From assembly GCF_003633615.1 (NCBI RefSeq), contig NZ_RBKU01000001.1, positions 930,001 through 994,000 of the forward strand: DNA of 64,000 nucleotides. The letters are read 5' to 3'. The translations under genes were made by a program, and so were the position numbers. The notes below the pieces were generated by a model. The model did no database searches. It saw only the letters and a list, made by a program, of their open reading frames with translations, and had not been told where the DNA came from. Origin of the DNA: Mucilaginibacter gracilis. Lineage in GTDB: Bacteria > Bacteroidota > Bacteroidia > Sphingobacteriales > Sphingobacteriaceae. Below, in pieces: positions 1-7,933 of the stretch (position 1 is its first letter; every line of letters begins with the position of its first letter).

Positions 1-180
1 TTAATGTCTATCAATCCACTTGGAGCAGGCGTTTTTACCCGCGGGAGGGAAAAGGTGAATTTTAGCCTCGCCAAAGGCAAGCAAACAACTTTTAAGTATC
101 GCTTTGTGCAAGGCGGCAAAGATGTTGATAACGATACCCTCGAAAAATTGTTTACCGATTTTGCATCCGAGAGTTTGTAA
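1..180 (+). CDS. C-terminal fragment of an unidentified protein, possibly DUF6807/PmoA-like
   Basis: The frame is open from base 1 to a TAA at 178-180 and gives 59 residues. The start lies outside the window. The fragment contains NPLGAGVFTRG followed by a short beta-rich stretch (VNFSLAKGKQTTFKYRFV). This recalls the C-terminal end of DUF6807 (PmoA-like) proteins, but that is recognition from memory and uncertain. It lies upstream of prfA in the same direction, with a 189-bp AT-rich gap, so it is probably a separate chromosomal transcription unit outside the ICE. Confidence 0.5.
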   Translation, partial: LMSINPLGAGVFTRGREKVNFSLAKGKQTTFKYRFVQGGKDVDNDTLEKLFTDFASESL

Positions 181-369
181 AAAATTAACTCGTATGCCCG
201 GGGCATCTCATGCACATGTCAATTATATTTATAGCGCAGATATAACCCTAAAATATTAGCTAAAAAGTGTTTAATTTTGTAAATTAATTATTAGTTACCA
301 TTAGCGTTACTAATTATGCCCTAGTGCAAAATTGGTAACAGCATAATTGATAACTCATTAACAAAAAAT

Positions 370-1443
370 ATGTTAGATAAGTTAGAAGCAATAAAAGAAC
401 GCTGGCAAGATGTTGAGCGCGAACTCAGCAGTCCGGATATTATGAAGGACATGAAGCGTTTTGCCCAGATGAATAAGGAATATAAAGACCTCACCAAAGT
501 GGTTGAACGTTACGATGTTTACGCCAACGTGATGAGCAACATTGATAGCAACAAAGAAATTTTAGCTACCGAGAAGGATGTTGAGTTTAGAGAAATGGCT
601 AAGGAAGAGCTTGACGGGCTGCTGAAACAACAGGAAGAGCTTGAAGAAGAAATACGCCTGATGCTGATACCTAAAGACCCTGAAGACAGCCGTAACGCCG
701 TTGTAGAGATACGTGGTGGTACGGGTGGTGATGAAGCCGCCCTTTTTGCAGGCGACCTTTACCGCATGTACATACGCTATTGCGAAAAACAAGGTTGGAA
801 AACCGAACTGGTTGACTGCACCGAAGGTACGGCAGGCGGATATAAAGAAATTATTTTTAACGTGAATGCCGAGGATGCTTACGGCACCTTAAAATTTGAG
901 TCGGGCGTGCACCGCGTACAACGCGTACCCGATACCGAAACTCAGGGCCGCGTACATACATCGGCAGCATCGGTAGTGGTATTGCCCGAAGCAGACGAGT
1001 TTGATGTAGACATCCATGTAAACGACATCCGCAAAGATCTGTTTTGCGCATCCGGCCCAGGCGGACAATCCGTAAACACCACCTATTCGGCAGTAAGGTT
1101 AACACACATCCCTACCGGTATTGTAGCGCAATGTCAGGATCAAAAGTCGCAATTAAAGAATTATGATAAGGCTTTAGGCGTTTTACGCTCGCGCATTTAC
1201 GAGATGGAACTACAAAAACACCTCGAAGAAATATCTAAAAAAAGAAAAACGATGGTATCAACCGGCGACAGGTCGGCCAAGATACGCACGTATAATTATC
1301 CTCAAGGCCGGGTAACCGAACACCGTATAGGGCTCACAATCTACAACTTACCCGAAGTAATGAATGGAAATTTATCCGAAGTAATGGAGGCACTCCAATT
1401 TGCCGAAAATGCAGAAAAACTACAAGAAGGAAGCATTGCATAA
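370..1443 (+). CDS. prfA: Peptide chain release factor 1
   Basis: This is release factor 1, which reads UAA and UAG in the ribosomal A site and triggers peptidyl-tRNA hydrolysis. Its 357 aa is the normal family length. The GGQ hydrolysis motif is at residues 231-233 in the context SGPGGQSVNTT. The codon-reading tripeptide PDT at 187-189 (within RVQRVPDTETQGR) fits the PxT pattern of RF1 rather than the SPF of RF2. There is no internal frameshift site as in prfB. The ATG at 370 starts the canonical coiled-coil N-terminus (LDKLEAIKERW). A TAATTTTG box at 272-279 could be part of its promoter. It is a chromosomal housekeeping gene flanking the ICE. Confidence 0.97.
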   Translation: MLDKLEAIKERWQDVERELSSPDIMKDMKRFAQMNKEYKDLTKVVERYDVYANVMSNIDSNKEILATEKDVEFREMAKEELDGLLKQQEELEEEIRLMLIPKDPEDSRNAVVEIRGGTGGDEAALFAGDLYRMYIRYCEKQGWKTELVDCTEGTAGGYKEIIFNVNAEDAYGTLKFESGVHRVQRVPDTETQGRVHTSAASVVVLPEADEFDVDIHVNDIRKDLFCASGPGGQSVNTTYSAVRLTHIPTGIVAQCQDQKSQLKNYDKALGVLRSRIYEMELQKHLEEISKKRKTMVSTGDRSAKIRTYNYPQGRVTEHRIGLTIYNLPEVMNGNLSEVMEALQFAENAEKLQEGSIA

Positions 1444-1459
1444 AAATTTCAAATTTTTA

Positions 1460-1490
1460 TTTGCGAATTAAAAATGTAACCCTATATTTG
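1460..1490 (+). promoter_or_regulatory. Bacteroidetes-type promoter of tRNA-Asp
   Basis: TTTG at 1460-1463 (-33 box) is followed after 19 nt by TATATTTG at 1483-1490 (-7 box, consensus TAnnTTTG). Spacing and both boxes match the known Bacteroidetes primary sigma-factor consensus. The tRNA starts 14 nt downstream of the -7 box. Confidence 0.85.
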
Positions 1491-1503
1491 CAATCCCAAA
1501 CAC

Positions 1504-1577
1504 GGAGTGGTAGTTCAGCTGGTTAGAATACATGCCTGTCACGCATGGGGTCGCGGGTTCGAGTCCCGTCCATTCCG
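1504..1577 (+). tRNA. tRNA-Asp (anticodon GTC)
   Basis: A full cloverleaf is visible. The acceptor GGAGTGG (1504-1510) pairs with CCATTCC (1570-1576), with G1577 as discriminator. The anticodon stem CATGC/GCATG encloses loop CTGTCAC, with anticodon GTC at 1538-1540. The T-arm GCGGG-TTCGAGT-CCCGT is canonical. The sequence is close to E. coli tRNA-Asp. CCA is not encoded. The adjacent integrase suggests that its 3' end is the ICE attachment site. Confidence 0.97.
1556..1577 (+). other. Probable ICE attachment site (attL) at the tRNA-Asp 3' end
   Basis: The 3' half of the tRNA, covering T-arm and acceptor strand, is the usual target of tyrosine recombinases, and an integrase starts 245 bp downstream. 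No second copy of this segment was seen in the window, so the partner site (attR) would lie beyond base 64000. Exact borders are inferred. Confidence 0.4.
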
Positions 1578-1602
1578 CAGAGAGACCCTGTTTCTCCGCA
1601 CA

Positions 1603-1628
1603 ATGCCTCACTTAGTGAGGCATTTTTG
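1603..1628 (+). terminator. Rho-independent terminator after tRNA-Asp
   Basis: A perfect 9-bp stem ATGCCTCAC/GTGAGGCAT (1603-1611 and 1615-1623) with a 3-nt TTA loop is followed by TTTTT. It ends the tRNA transcript. Confidence 0.85.
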
Positions 1629-1784
1629 CGTTAAACCGTTTCCCACAGCGGTTTTATGAAAAAAAGGATTTTAAATCAAATCAATCATTAACAAGCTCAA
1701 AGGGTGCCTATTCGGGTACCTCTATTTTTTAGCGAATTTTGGTACCCTCGACATTTGATAATGTAGTTATCTGCGTGCGGGAAG

Positions 1785-1803
1785 AACGATTCAACTAATC
1801 GTT
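1785..1803. repeat. 7-bp inverted repeat upstream of the integrase
   Basis: AACGATT (1785-1791) and AATCGTT (1797-1803) are separated by 5 nt and end 18 bp before the integrase ATG. The position suits an operator or an integrase arm-type site. Two GGTACC hexamers also lie in this leader, at 1715-1720 and 1741-1746. Function is inferred only. Confidence 0.35.
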
Positions 1804-1821
1804 TAACTAAAAATTTGTGTT

Positions 1822-3090
1822 ATGAAAATTAATGAAAAGCTCTCTATTTTGGTGATGCTCGAAAAGTCAAAGCTCACTTCAGACGGTAAGGCACCAGTGT
1901 TTATCCGTCTTACTGTAGAAGGGAAGCGGGCGGAAATGTCGTTAGGTCAAAAGGTGTTGCTTAATAACTGGAACATTGAAGCCGGTCAGGTAAAGGGTAA
2001 TTCCCAAGAGGCACGTCTTGTTAACAATGCTATTGACATGGCTAAAATTAAGCTAAGGCAGCATTATGACCACCTAAGTTTGAGTAATGATTTTGTGTCT
2101 GCCGCGATGGTGAAACAGGCATATCAAGGCAAGCAGGAAAAAGTTAAAGGCTTATTGGAAGTTATCGATTTCACAGTTGACAAAATGGACAAAAAAGTCC
2201 AGAACGGGAAACGTGCGAAATCGTCACTAACCAAATGGAAAACGACTAAGGATAAAGCTATCGCATTTATCAAATATGCCTATAAAACGGAAGATTTGCC
2301 CTTAAATAAACTTACAGTTTCATTCGCGGAAGATTTCATTGATTACCTGATGCTGGAACAGCATATCGAAAGTAATACCGCAAACAAATATTTAAAAACA
2401 ATTCGCGGCGTGGTTACCAATGCGGTTTCCCGAGGTTGGATTACGCATAACCCTTTATGTGCGTACCAATGCACTTATATTGAGCCTGAGCGGGATATAT
2501 TAGACGATGGTGAAATCTTGACTTTATATCACAAAAAAATGCCTGTGGAACGGCTTGAAGACGTAAAAAACGCATACCTGTTTATGTGCTTTACCGGCTT
2601 TGCTTATAAAGATGCAAGTTTGTTAACGCCTGAGAACATCGTTAATCACTTTGACGGGCAGGATTGGATCGTTAAGAACCGGGAAAAGGTAACTAAAGCA
2701 ATCTGCCGCGAAAATGTCCCGCTATTACCTATTGCCAAAGAGATCATTGCCAAGTATGCCGATAATCCGTATTGCAGAAAACATAACGTCCTGCTTCCGG
2801 TAAACAGTAATCAAAAGTATAATGCCTACTTGAAGGAAATTGCTGATATCTGCGGGATAAAAAAGAATCTGACAACGCATACTGCCAGGCACACATTTGC
2901 TACCACTGTTACATTAGCCAATGGCGTACCGTTAGAAACTGTCAGTGCGTTGCTCGGTCACAGGTCAATAAAAACAACTCAGATATATGCAAAGATTGTT
3001 GCACAGAAAATCAGTGTGGATATGAACGACCTTAAAGAAAGGTTGATTGTAAAAATGCCTTCGATCATGTTAAAAACTCATGCCGCTTAA
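1822..3090 (+). CDS. int: Tyrosine recombinase / ICE integrase (CTnDOT-like)
   Basis: This is a site-specific recombinase expected to integrate and excise the element. The 422 aa comprise an N-terminal arm-binding domain (about 1-95), a SAM-like core-binding domain (about 110-215) and a C-terminal catalytic domain (about 225-400). Visible catalytic residues are H353 and R356 (HTARH), H380 (LLGH) and nucleophile Y389 (TQIYAK). The first catalytic arginine, expected in a TGLRxxD motif, is Ala261 in TGFAYKD. IntDOT of CTnDOT also lacks this arginine. The gene lies next to tRNA-Asp and points into the element. Two hairpins follow the stop. Confidence 0.95.
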   Translation: MKINEKLSILVMLEKSKLTSDGKAPVFIRLTVEGKRAEMSLGQKVLLNNWNIEAGQVKGNSQEARLVNNAIDMAKIKLRQHYDHLSLSNDFVSAAMVKQAYQGKQEKVKGLLEVIDFTVDKMDKKVQNGKRAKSSLTKWKTTKDKAIAFIKYAYKTEDLPLNKLTVSFAEDFIDYLMLEQHIESNTANKYLKTIRGVVTNAVSRGWITHNPLCAYQCTYIEPERDILDDGEILTLYHKKMPVERLEDVKNAYLFMCFTGFAYKDASLLTPENIVNHFDGQDWIVKNREKVTKAICRENVPLLPIAKEIIAKYADNPYCRKHNVLLPVNSNQKYNAYLKEIADICGIKKNLTTHTARHTFATTVTLANGVPLETVSALLGHRSIKTTQIYAKIVAQKISVDMNDLKERLIVKMPSIMLKTHAA

Positions 3091-3120
3091 TAATTATTAA
3101 GGCCATCAACAAATAAATAT

Positions 3121-3187
3121 ACAGCCGGTTGCAGGGAAAATGAGCGCCTATAATCACCAACCAATCATTTTCCCTGCATCGGGCTGT
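3121..3187 (+). repeat. 23-bp stem-loop downstream of the integrase
   Basis: Arms 3121-3143 and 3165-3187 are complementary at 21 of 23 positions around a 21-nt loop. The structure is followed by a T-rich stretch (GTTTCTTTTATC). It starts 30 bp after the integrase stop and may be a first terminator or an mRNA 3'-stabilising hairpin. Confidence 0.6.
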
Positions 3188-3201
3188 GCCGTTTCTTTTA
3201 T

Positions 3202-3236
3202 CTCAACCTCTTCCGCAGGAAGTGGTTGAGTTTTTT
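3202..3236 (+). terminator. Rho-independent terminator of the integrase
   Basis: CTCAACC (3202-3208) and CTTCC (3210-3214) pair with GGAAG (3218-3222) and GGTTGAG (3224-3230). There is one T-T mismatch and a GCA loop, followed directly by TTTTTT (3231-3236). Confidence 0.85.
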
Positions 3237-3362
3237 CAATGATTGTTCCGCTAAACTAATGGTGTCGTCTGATTTACCATGTTAAAAATCAAACTGCCTC
3301 TGTTCCATATAACACAACATAGTCTGAAAGAACAATGAAGATTTAAGCCGTGGTTTTCTTTG

Positions 3363-3418
3363 CTTCTTTCTTTTGTGTCCGGCAAAAGAAAGAAGTCCCC
3401 GCGCTATGGGGGGACTTC
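3363..3418 (-). terminator. Terminator with overlapping alternative hairpins at the end of the ssb-parB operon
   Basis: On the minus strand, GAAGTCCCC/GGGGACTTC (3410-3418 with 3392-3400) forms a stem whose 3' arm runs into TTTCTTTTG. This is terminator-like and lies about 95 bp past the last minus-strand gene. A second perfect 13-bp inverted repeat (3363-3375 with 3383-3395, 7-nt loop) shares bases 3392-3395 with the first stem. The two hairpins therefore cannot both form fully. Confidence 0.6.
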
Positions 3419-3511
3419 AAAGGGCAATGCAGCCAAACGGTCTTTGTTACCTGTAGCAATTGATTGCAGCTTGTATGGTTTGCTATCTTTCATTGTAGCT
3501 GTTATAGTTTG

Positions 3512-3760
3512 TTACAGAAATAACCGCAGGTTTTCAGCTTCCTTCCTGTTTTGTCCGTTAAGTGGCCGCCACTGTTCGCACATCTCACAAAGGATGGCAT
3601 AGTAAACGATCTTAGCCAGGCGGTAGCTGTCTTTTGGTTCACCTGCCAAATAAATCGCACCACTGGCAACGGCTTTGTTATACAATTCTTCTATTGCTGT
3701 CAGCGGACTATTGGCTGCCATCAGCGATTTGAACATTATTCTAAATTCTTCCGGTTCCAT
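3512..3760 (-). CDS. Hypothetical protein, last gene of the ssb-parB operon
   Basis: The product is 82 aa and I do not recognise its family. It looks soluble and helical, with two cysteines in LCEMCEQW and no signal peptide or membrane segment. The start ATG is only 2 bp downstream of the parB stop, so it is very likely co-translated with the ParB-like protein. A terminator-like hairpin pair follows. It may be an ICE-conserved accessory protein. Confidence 0.65.
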   Translation of the reverse strand: MEPEEFRIMFKSLMAANSPLTAIEELYNKAVASGAIYLAGEPKDSYRLAKIVYYAILCEMCEQWRPLNGQNRKEAENLRLFL

Positions 3761-3762
3761 AG

Positions 3763-5673
3763 TTATTGGTTTTTGTCTGTTTCCAGTTCTTCACCTGTTG
3801 GGCGGGTGCGTTCCAATATGTCTATTTTCTTTTGCAGGTCGGAGATACGCTGTTGCAGTTTTTCGGTGCGTTTGTCTGTTTTTTCCTGCTGTTCCTGTTC
3901 GATCTGCGCAATATTTACCCCTGCACTTTCCGCCACTTTCTGCAATACCTCGCCGGTGTCGTTGCCGGGCAACTTGCTTTCTGATTTACCCGCTATGGCC
4001 TTGCGGATCATGTAGCTGTATTGCTGCTCGGTTAGCTTTTCCATGATTTCGTAAATGGGTAGCTCCCTGTTTTCAGCATTGAACAGCACATCTTTTACAG
4101 AACTGCGGGTTGACCAGTCAAGGGACTGATAAACAAGCAATCTTGCCGCTACAAGGTCGGCAGTGGTCAGCGCGTTTACATTATTCATGTCCTTGTTCAA
4201 TTCGACAAATGCAGTATGTATGTTCACATGTACCTTTTCGCTATCGAGCTCCTTTGCCCTTTGCTCCCTGCTGTTTAGCCGCCCGATCTCCAAAACCAAT
4301 AGTTCAGGGGTGGCGTTTCCGGTTTTAATCGCTTCCTGCACTTCTTTGGCAGATACTACTGCACCGTTATTGGTGGGAGCTGAGGAGACACCAAGCAAAA
4401 ACAGGACGGGAACTACCTTTGTTTCTGAAACAAGCAAGGCTTTAAACAGGTCGCTGGATTGTATCAGTTGGTTATATTCTTCTGTGTCTGCCTCGTACTC
4501 CTGTAATGCAATCTGATAACCGGCTTCATTAAATTCAGGCGTTTCTTCTTCCGCTCCATCGTATTCATCATCTTCCAAACCATAACCCGTTTCAAAATAG
4601 TCTTCCCTTTCGGGCTTCACAGGGGCGTTGATAACGGTCACTTCATTCTTTCCATACGTTGGCAATTCCGCTACGCCTGTTATGCTATTCAGTAGCTTTT
4701 TAATCCGGTCACTAAGCCCCCATTCATAAAGCAGGGCTTGCGGCGGCTGCGCTGCAAATTCGGTGGTAAACATTTGTATAAACTGTGCATTGCATTTGGA
4801 CTGGTAGCAGTCTCTGTTGGTGCAGGTTGCTTCTTTTGATAGTTCGGGAAACAGGCTTTTTAATGTGGCTGTATTGAAAGGGCAATTCGTGCAGGCTCCC
4901 ATATTCGGGATTAACTTTTTATCCTTGATATTAAACGGCGCATTATTCAGGTCATATTTATATCGGGAGAGCACATACCGCAGGTTGTGAATTTTAAAAT
5001 TTGTGATTTCCTTCCAGTCTGCGCAATGCTGTTCAAAAAGTTCCTGCTGCGACTCGGCAGAAAGAGCGGCAATATCAAAGGCTTCCTGCATATTAATGGC
5101 ATCTGCAAAAAACATTTCCTGCATCGGCTCGGTCAGGTCTAAAAATTTGATGCGGCTATAAACAAAGGTCTTTGATTTACCCAAACGTCCGGCGATTTTT
5201 TCAATGGACATATGCACTTTTTGCATTTGCCCGATGGCCTGCGCTTCTTCCATCGCGTGCGGGTTTTCCCGTTGCAGGTTTTCGGCTAACTGTATCTCGA
5301 TAACCTCTGCATCGGTCAGCACTTTGATAATGGCGGGTAATTCAGTAAGTCCTGCGATCAATGCCGCCCTTAACCTCCGTTCTCCTGCTACGAGTTCATA
5401 CCGGCCCGATGGCATTTTACGCAAGGTTACAGGGCTGATAATGCCATGTACTGCTACTTCCCCGGCGAAGCTGTCAAGTGCTGCCTGTGAATAGTATTTA
5501 CGGTAATTCAGGGGGCTGAAATCTATTGCAGCTACTGCCACCTTCTCAAATATACCCTCCTTGCCAATGGCAGGGAGGGTTTGTTCTTTCGATACCGCTG
5601 TTATTGCGGTTGTCTTATGGGTGCCATTCTTTTTAACGGCTGCTTTCTTTTTCGCTATTATTGGAGTTGACAT
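3763..5673 (-). CDS. parB: ParB/RepB/Spo0J-family nuclease/partition-like protein
   Basis: The 636-aa protein has a ParB N-terminal domain (about 45-150). Visible motifs are GERRLRA at 97-103 and ENLQRENP at 131-138. A helix-turn-helix follows at about 150-180 (IEKIAGRLGKSKTFVYSRI). A cysteine cluster (C261, C264, C284, C289, C294) looks like a zinc site. The C-terminus (about 580-625) is a coiled coil rich in Gln and Glu. It is much longer than chromosomal ParB (about 300 aa). Long ParB-like proteins are common on Bacteroidetes mobile elements, where they may act in maintenance or gene control. It is not adjacent to the ParA gene at 60.7 kb, so the two need not be partners. Confidence 0.85.
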   Translation of the reverse strand: MSTPIIAKKKAAVKKNGTHKTTAITAVSKEQTLPAIGKEGIFEKVAVAAIDFSPLNYRKYYSQAALDSFAGEVAVHGIISPVTLRKMPSGRYELVAGERRLRAALIAGLTELPAIIKVLTDAEVIEIQLAENLQRENPHAMEEAQAIGQMQKVHMSIEKIAGRLGKSKTFVYSRIKFLDLTEPMQEMFFADAINMQEAFDIAALSAESQQELFEQHCADWKEITNFKIHNLRYVLSRYKYDLNNAPFNIKDKKLIPNMGACTNCPFNTATLKSLFPELSKEATCTNRDCYQSKCNAQFIQMFTTEFAAQPPQALLYEWGLSDRIKKLLNSITGVAELPTYGKNEVTVINAPVKPEREDYFETGYGLEDDEYDGAEEETPEFNEAGYQIALQEYEADTEEYNQLIQSSDLFKALLVSETKVVPVLFLLGVSSAPTNNGAVVSAKEVQEAIKTGNATPELLVLEIGRLNSREQRAKELDSEKVHVNIHTAFVELNKDMNNVNALTTADLVAARLLVYQSLDWSTRSSVKDVLFNAENRELPIYEIMEKLTEQQYSYMIRKAIAGKSESKLPGNDTGEVLQKVAESAGVNIAQIEQEQQEKTDKRTEKLQQRISDLQKKIDILERTRPTGEELETDKNQ

Positions 5674-5702
5674 AATATTTAGTTTTAAGTAATTAAAAAT
5701 GG

Positions 5703-6080
5703 TTAGTCCATGAAAAGCAGGTTTACCGCCTTGCTGAACTTTTGGTTATTCAGTTTTCTTTCCGTGGTGTACTGAATGAGGCAATGAACGAGATACACTG
5801 CGGCATAGCCATCAAAAAGCTGGTCGGCAAAAAGGCTGCTGCTTTTCTTTAGCTTATCGCCGTATTGGCTGATCTTTCTTTCAGCTTCTGCCGCAAGGGA
5901 TAACCAAAGGTTAACGGCGATCAGCGGGTGTTGCCATGTGGCCTTTATCTGCTCCTGTTCTTCGGCTATGGTTTGGCTCATGCCTGTTATATATTTTAGT
6001 AAGGCGGGTATTTCCGCAGGAAACAGGCCGTGTAATAATTTCGCCCTTTCCACATTATTTAAATTTTCCAATGGTTTCAT
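5703..6080 (-). CDS. Hypothetical ICE protein
   Basis: A 125-aa soluble, mainly helical protein of no recognised family. No signal peptide or clear motif is visible. It lies 29 bp upstream of parB and 17 bp downstream of the next gene, inside the same leftward operon. Its position between ssb and parB suggests an element-maintenance role, but nothing in the sequence shows its function. Confidence 0.65.
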   Translation of the reverse strand: MKPLENLNNVERAKLLHGLFPAEIPALLKYITGMSQTIAEEQEQIKATWQHPLIAVNLWLSLAAEAERKISQYGDKLKKSSSLFADQLFDGYAAVYLVHCLIQYTTERKLNNQKFSKAVNLLFMD

Positions 6081-6097
6081 AACTCGTCTTTTAGCTG

Positions 6098-6313
6098 TTA
6101 TTTGATCTTATAAATCCTTGTCTTTCTTCCGGTGGTATAGCGGATGCCGTAGCCGTTGGTTTCTATAATACCCCGTATCAGGTTTCCCGCTTGTTTTGCG
6201 TCCCAATCATCCTGCGCCGTCATATAGCAGGTGTAAAGCCTTTCCAGTATTTTGATGCTTCTTGCCAGTTCTACAAGTGCTTTCCGCTCGGTTTTATCTT
6301 TTAAAATGCTCAT
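6098..6313 (-). CDS. Small hypothetical ICE protein
   Basis: A 71-aa basic protein ending in TGRKTRIYKIK, with no membrane segment. The family is not recognised. The charged tail could bind nucleic acid, which is inference only. It belongs to the leftward ssb-parB operon. Confidence 0.6.
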   Translation of the reverse strand: MSILKDKTERKALVELARSIKILERLYTCYMTAQDDWDAKQAGNLIRGIIETNGYGIRYTTGRKTRIYKIK

Positions 6314-6366
6314 AGCTTTATTTTTAAGGTAAAGGGGCGTTTACCCCTTTACCGTTAGAGATTGGA

Positions 6367-6801
6367 TTAAATAAATCGCTGCTGCTCTATGTTGGAGAGC
6401 CATATATTGGCAAACTCCGCATGGTCTGCCTGTTGCACCCGGTGAAATTTGGCAAGGCGGTTATCTTTTATGATAACACTTTGTTGATAGATGGCAAGAT
6501 TAGCCTGTTCAAATCTATAGGGTACAATTTCGACATGCTCCCATGCGGTTGAGTCATTGCCTCTTTTGTCTACTACAACAAAACACATTTCAGGGTCTTG
6601 CATCAGGTCGCCGTTTTGCTCATAATAATGGCATAGACTATATAAAACACCATCGCCCCACGGCGTACCGATGCCCTCGCCTATTTGTTCAATGGTAAGC
6701 GGCATATAGGGTTCATTAACGATTTTAAGGTGCTGCTTTCCGTTCATTTTGTCTATGAGCCTGCAAAATATTTTGGCGCTATTTTCATTTAATGTTTTCA
6801 T
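6367..6801 (-). CDS. DUF6908-like protein
   Basis: A 144-aa soluble protein. The segment IVNEPYMPLTIEQIGEG ... LYSLCHYYEQNGDLMQDPEM resembles DUF6908, a family of unknown function found on Bacteroidetes mobile elements. The assignment is from memory. It has no signal peptide. It sits in the ssb-parB operon, 53 bp upstream of the 71-aa gene. Confidence 0.65.
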   Translation of the reverse strand: MKTLNENSAKIFCRLIDKMNGKQHLKIVNEPYMPLTIEQIGEGIGTPWGDGVLYSLCHYYEQNGDLMQDPEMCFVVVDKRGNDSTAWEHVEIVPYRFEQANLAIYQQSVIIKDNRLAKFHRVQQADHAEFANIWLSNIEQQRFI

Positions 6802-6852
6802 AACCTTTGTGCGCCCCTGTACCGGCTGCGCCCCCGTTTAATTGCTTTTGTT

Positions 6853-7161
6853 TTATGTGGTGAGTATGGAATAAGCCGCAATGATTTTTTTACTTTGTTC
6901 CTCTGCTTCCTGTAGGCGGTGTTGGTTACGGTCGGGATGCCATTCGTTAATTTTGCTACGGAATGCCTTTTTAATTTCGGCCTGTGTTGCGCTGATTGCT
7001 ACCCCTAAAATGCTGTGCGGTGTTTCAGCCTGGCTGCTTAAAATTTCTTCCGCATCTTCTTTGCTCATTCGTTGGTTAAAAGATTGCCACCATTGTTTGG
7101 CGTTCCCATAGCCGTTTGATGTATCGTAGGTTTTGTAACCGTCCAAAAATCCCTTTTTCAT
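6853..7161 (-). CDS. Small J-domain (DnaJ-like) protein
   Basis: The 102 aa carry a J-domain at about 45-102 (ILGVAISATQAEIKKAFRSKINEWHPDRN) with the HPD motif that stimulates DnaK ATPase. There is no Gly/Phe or zinc-finger region, so it is a type III J-protein. It may recruit host DnaK to an ICE replication or partition complex. A second J-domain gene lies 260 bp upstream in the same operon. Confidence 0.85.
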   Translation of the reverse strand: MKKGFLDGYKTYDTSNGYGNAKQWWQSFNQRMSKEDAEEILSSQAETPHSILGVAISATQAEIKKAFRSKINEWHPDRNQHRLQEAEEQSKKIIAAYSILTT

Positions 7162-7165
7162 ATGT

Positions 7166-7408
7166 TTAGTATTTAATTAGGTTAACTTCAAAAGGCTGTT
7201 GGTCGCCGGGAATGCCCAATTCACGCAAGTGTTTGCAATGCCGTTTACTTTTCCAACCGGGGCAGCTACAGCCCCAATACCTGCCTTTTTTATGCTGCGC
7301 AACCACATACAGGCGGTTGGAGCTTTCGCTCTGAATGTTGAATCTAAATTGCCATTGGTCGGTATCGGGCAATGCGATATTTGTCGAAATCCTGATAACT
7401 GGTAACAT
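7166..7408 (-). CDS. SWIM zinc-finger protein
   Basis: The 80-aa protein is built around a SWIM-type motif (WGCSCPGWKSKRHCKHLREL, pattern CxC-xn-CxH). Such fingers bind DNA or proteins. It is short and may act as an adaptor. It starts 12 bp after the next upstream gene and ends 5 bp before the small J-domain gene, so it is clearly in the operon. Confidence 0.75.
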   Translation of the reverse strand: MLPVIRISTNIALPDTDQWQFRFNIQSESSNRLYVVAQHKKGRYWGCSCPGWKSKRHCKHLRELGIPGDQQPFEVNLIKY

Positions 7409-7420
7409 GATTATTAATTT

Positions 7421-7912
7421 TTAGCGTGATTGATTAATGGCATAGCGTGTATTCCTTTTATTATTGTTCACTACTTCGCTGCCGTATTTGTTCCTGATTT
7501 CATCGAGTGATTTTTTACCGCCCCGGAACTCTTTTAAATCTGCGCTGCGGTAATACCACGCTTGTTTTTTGGAGGCATAAAATAGACCTGCTGCCTTTAG
7601 TTCAGCCTTTACGGGACGGGTATCGCCTGTAACCCATATCCACAGGCCGACCAGTTCGATCAATATGCCGGGAAGGTGGATTATCTGTTCTATTATTTTG
7701 CGGTACTCTTCGGAAAACCTGATTTCATGCTCTGTTTCCTCCTGTGAAAGGTTTGCGCCCTTTATGACTTTTGCGGAGGCATAAGCGTATTCTCTGTTGA
7801 TTTCCTGCATGGTGGCGGTATCGCCGCCCCTGTCGGGATGGAACTGCATCGCCAGTTTTTTGTAAGTGGCTTTTACTTCGTCCAATGTGCTGCACTCATT
7901 AAAAAATTTCAT
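7421..7912 (-). CDS. J-domain protein
   Basis: The 163-aa protein has an N-terminal J-domain-like region (about 3-50: LDEVKATYKKLAMQFHPDRGGDTATM) with an intact HPD motif. A C-terminal region (about 75-155) includes a short hydrophobic stretch (LVGLWIWVTG) and a basic tail. Similar proteins occur on Bacteroidetes ICEs. It lies directly downstream of ssb (21-bp gap). Two J-proteins in one operon is notable. Confidence 0.8.
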   Translation of the reverse strand: MKFFNECSTLDEVKATYKKLAMQFHPDRGGDTATMQEINREYAYASAKVIKGANLSQEETEHEIRFSEEYRKIIEQIIHLPGILIELVGLWIWVTGDTRPVKAELKAAGLFYASKKQAWYYRSADLKEFRGGKKSLDEIRNKYGSEVVNNNKRNTRYAINQSR

Positions 7913-7933
7913 AGCTGTAGATTTTGAAAGTGA

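Noticed and set aside
3360-3602. 80-codon + frame between the integrase and the minus operon
   Set aside because: It starts inside the terminator hairpins and overlaps the better-supported 82-aa minus-strand gene.
3763-5673. ParB as partner of the ParA at 60.7 kb
   Set aside because: The genes are 55 kb apart in different operons, and an RHH protein adjoining parA is the more likely partner.
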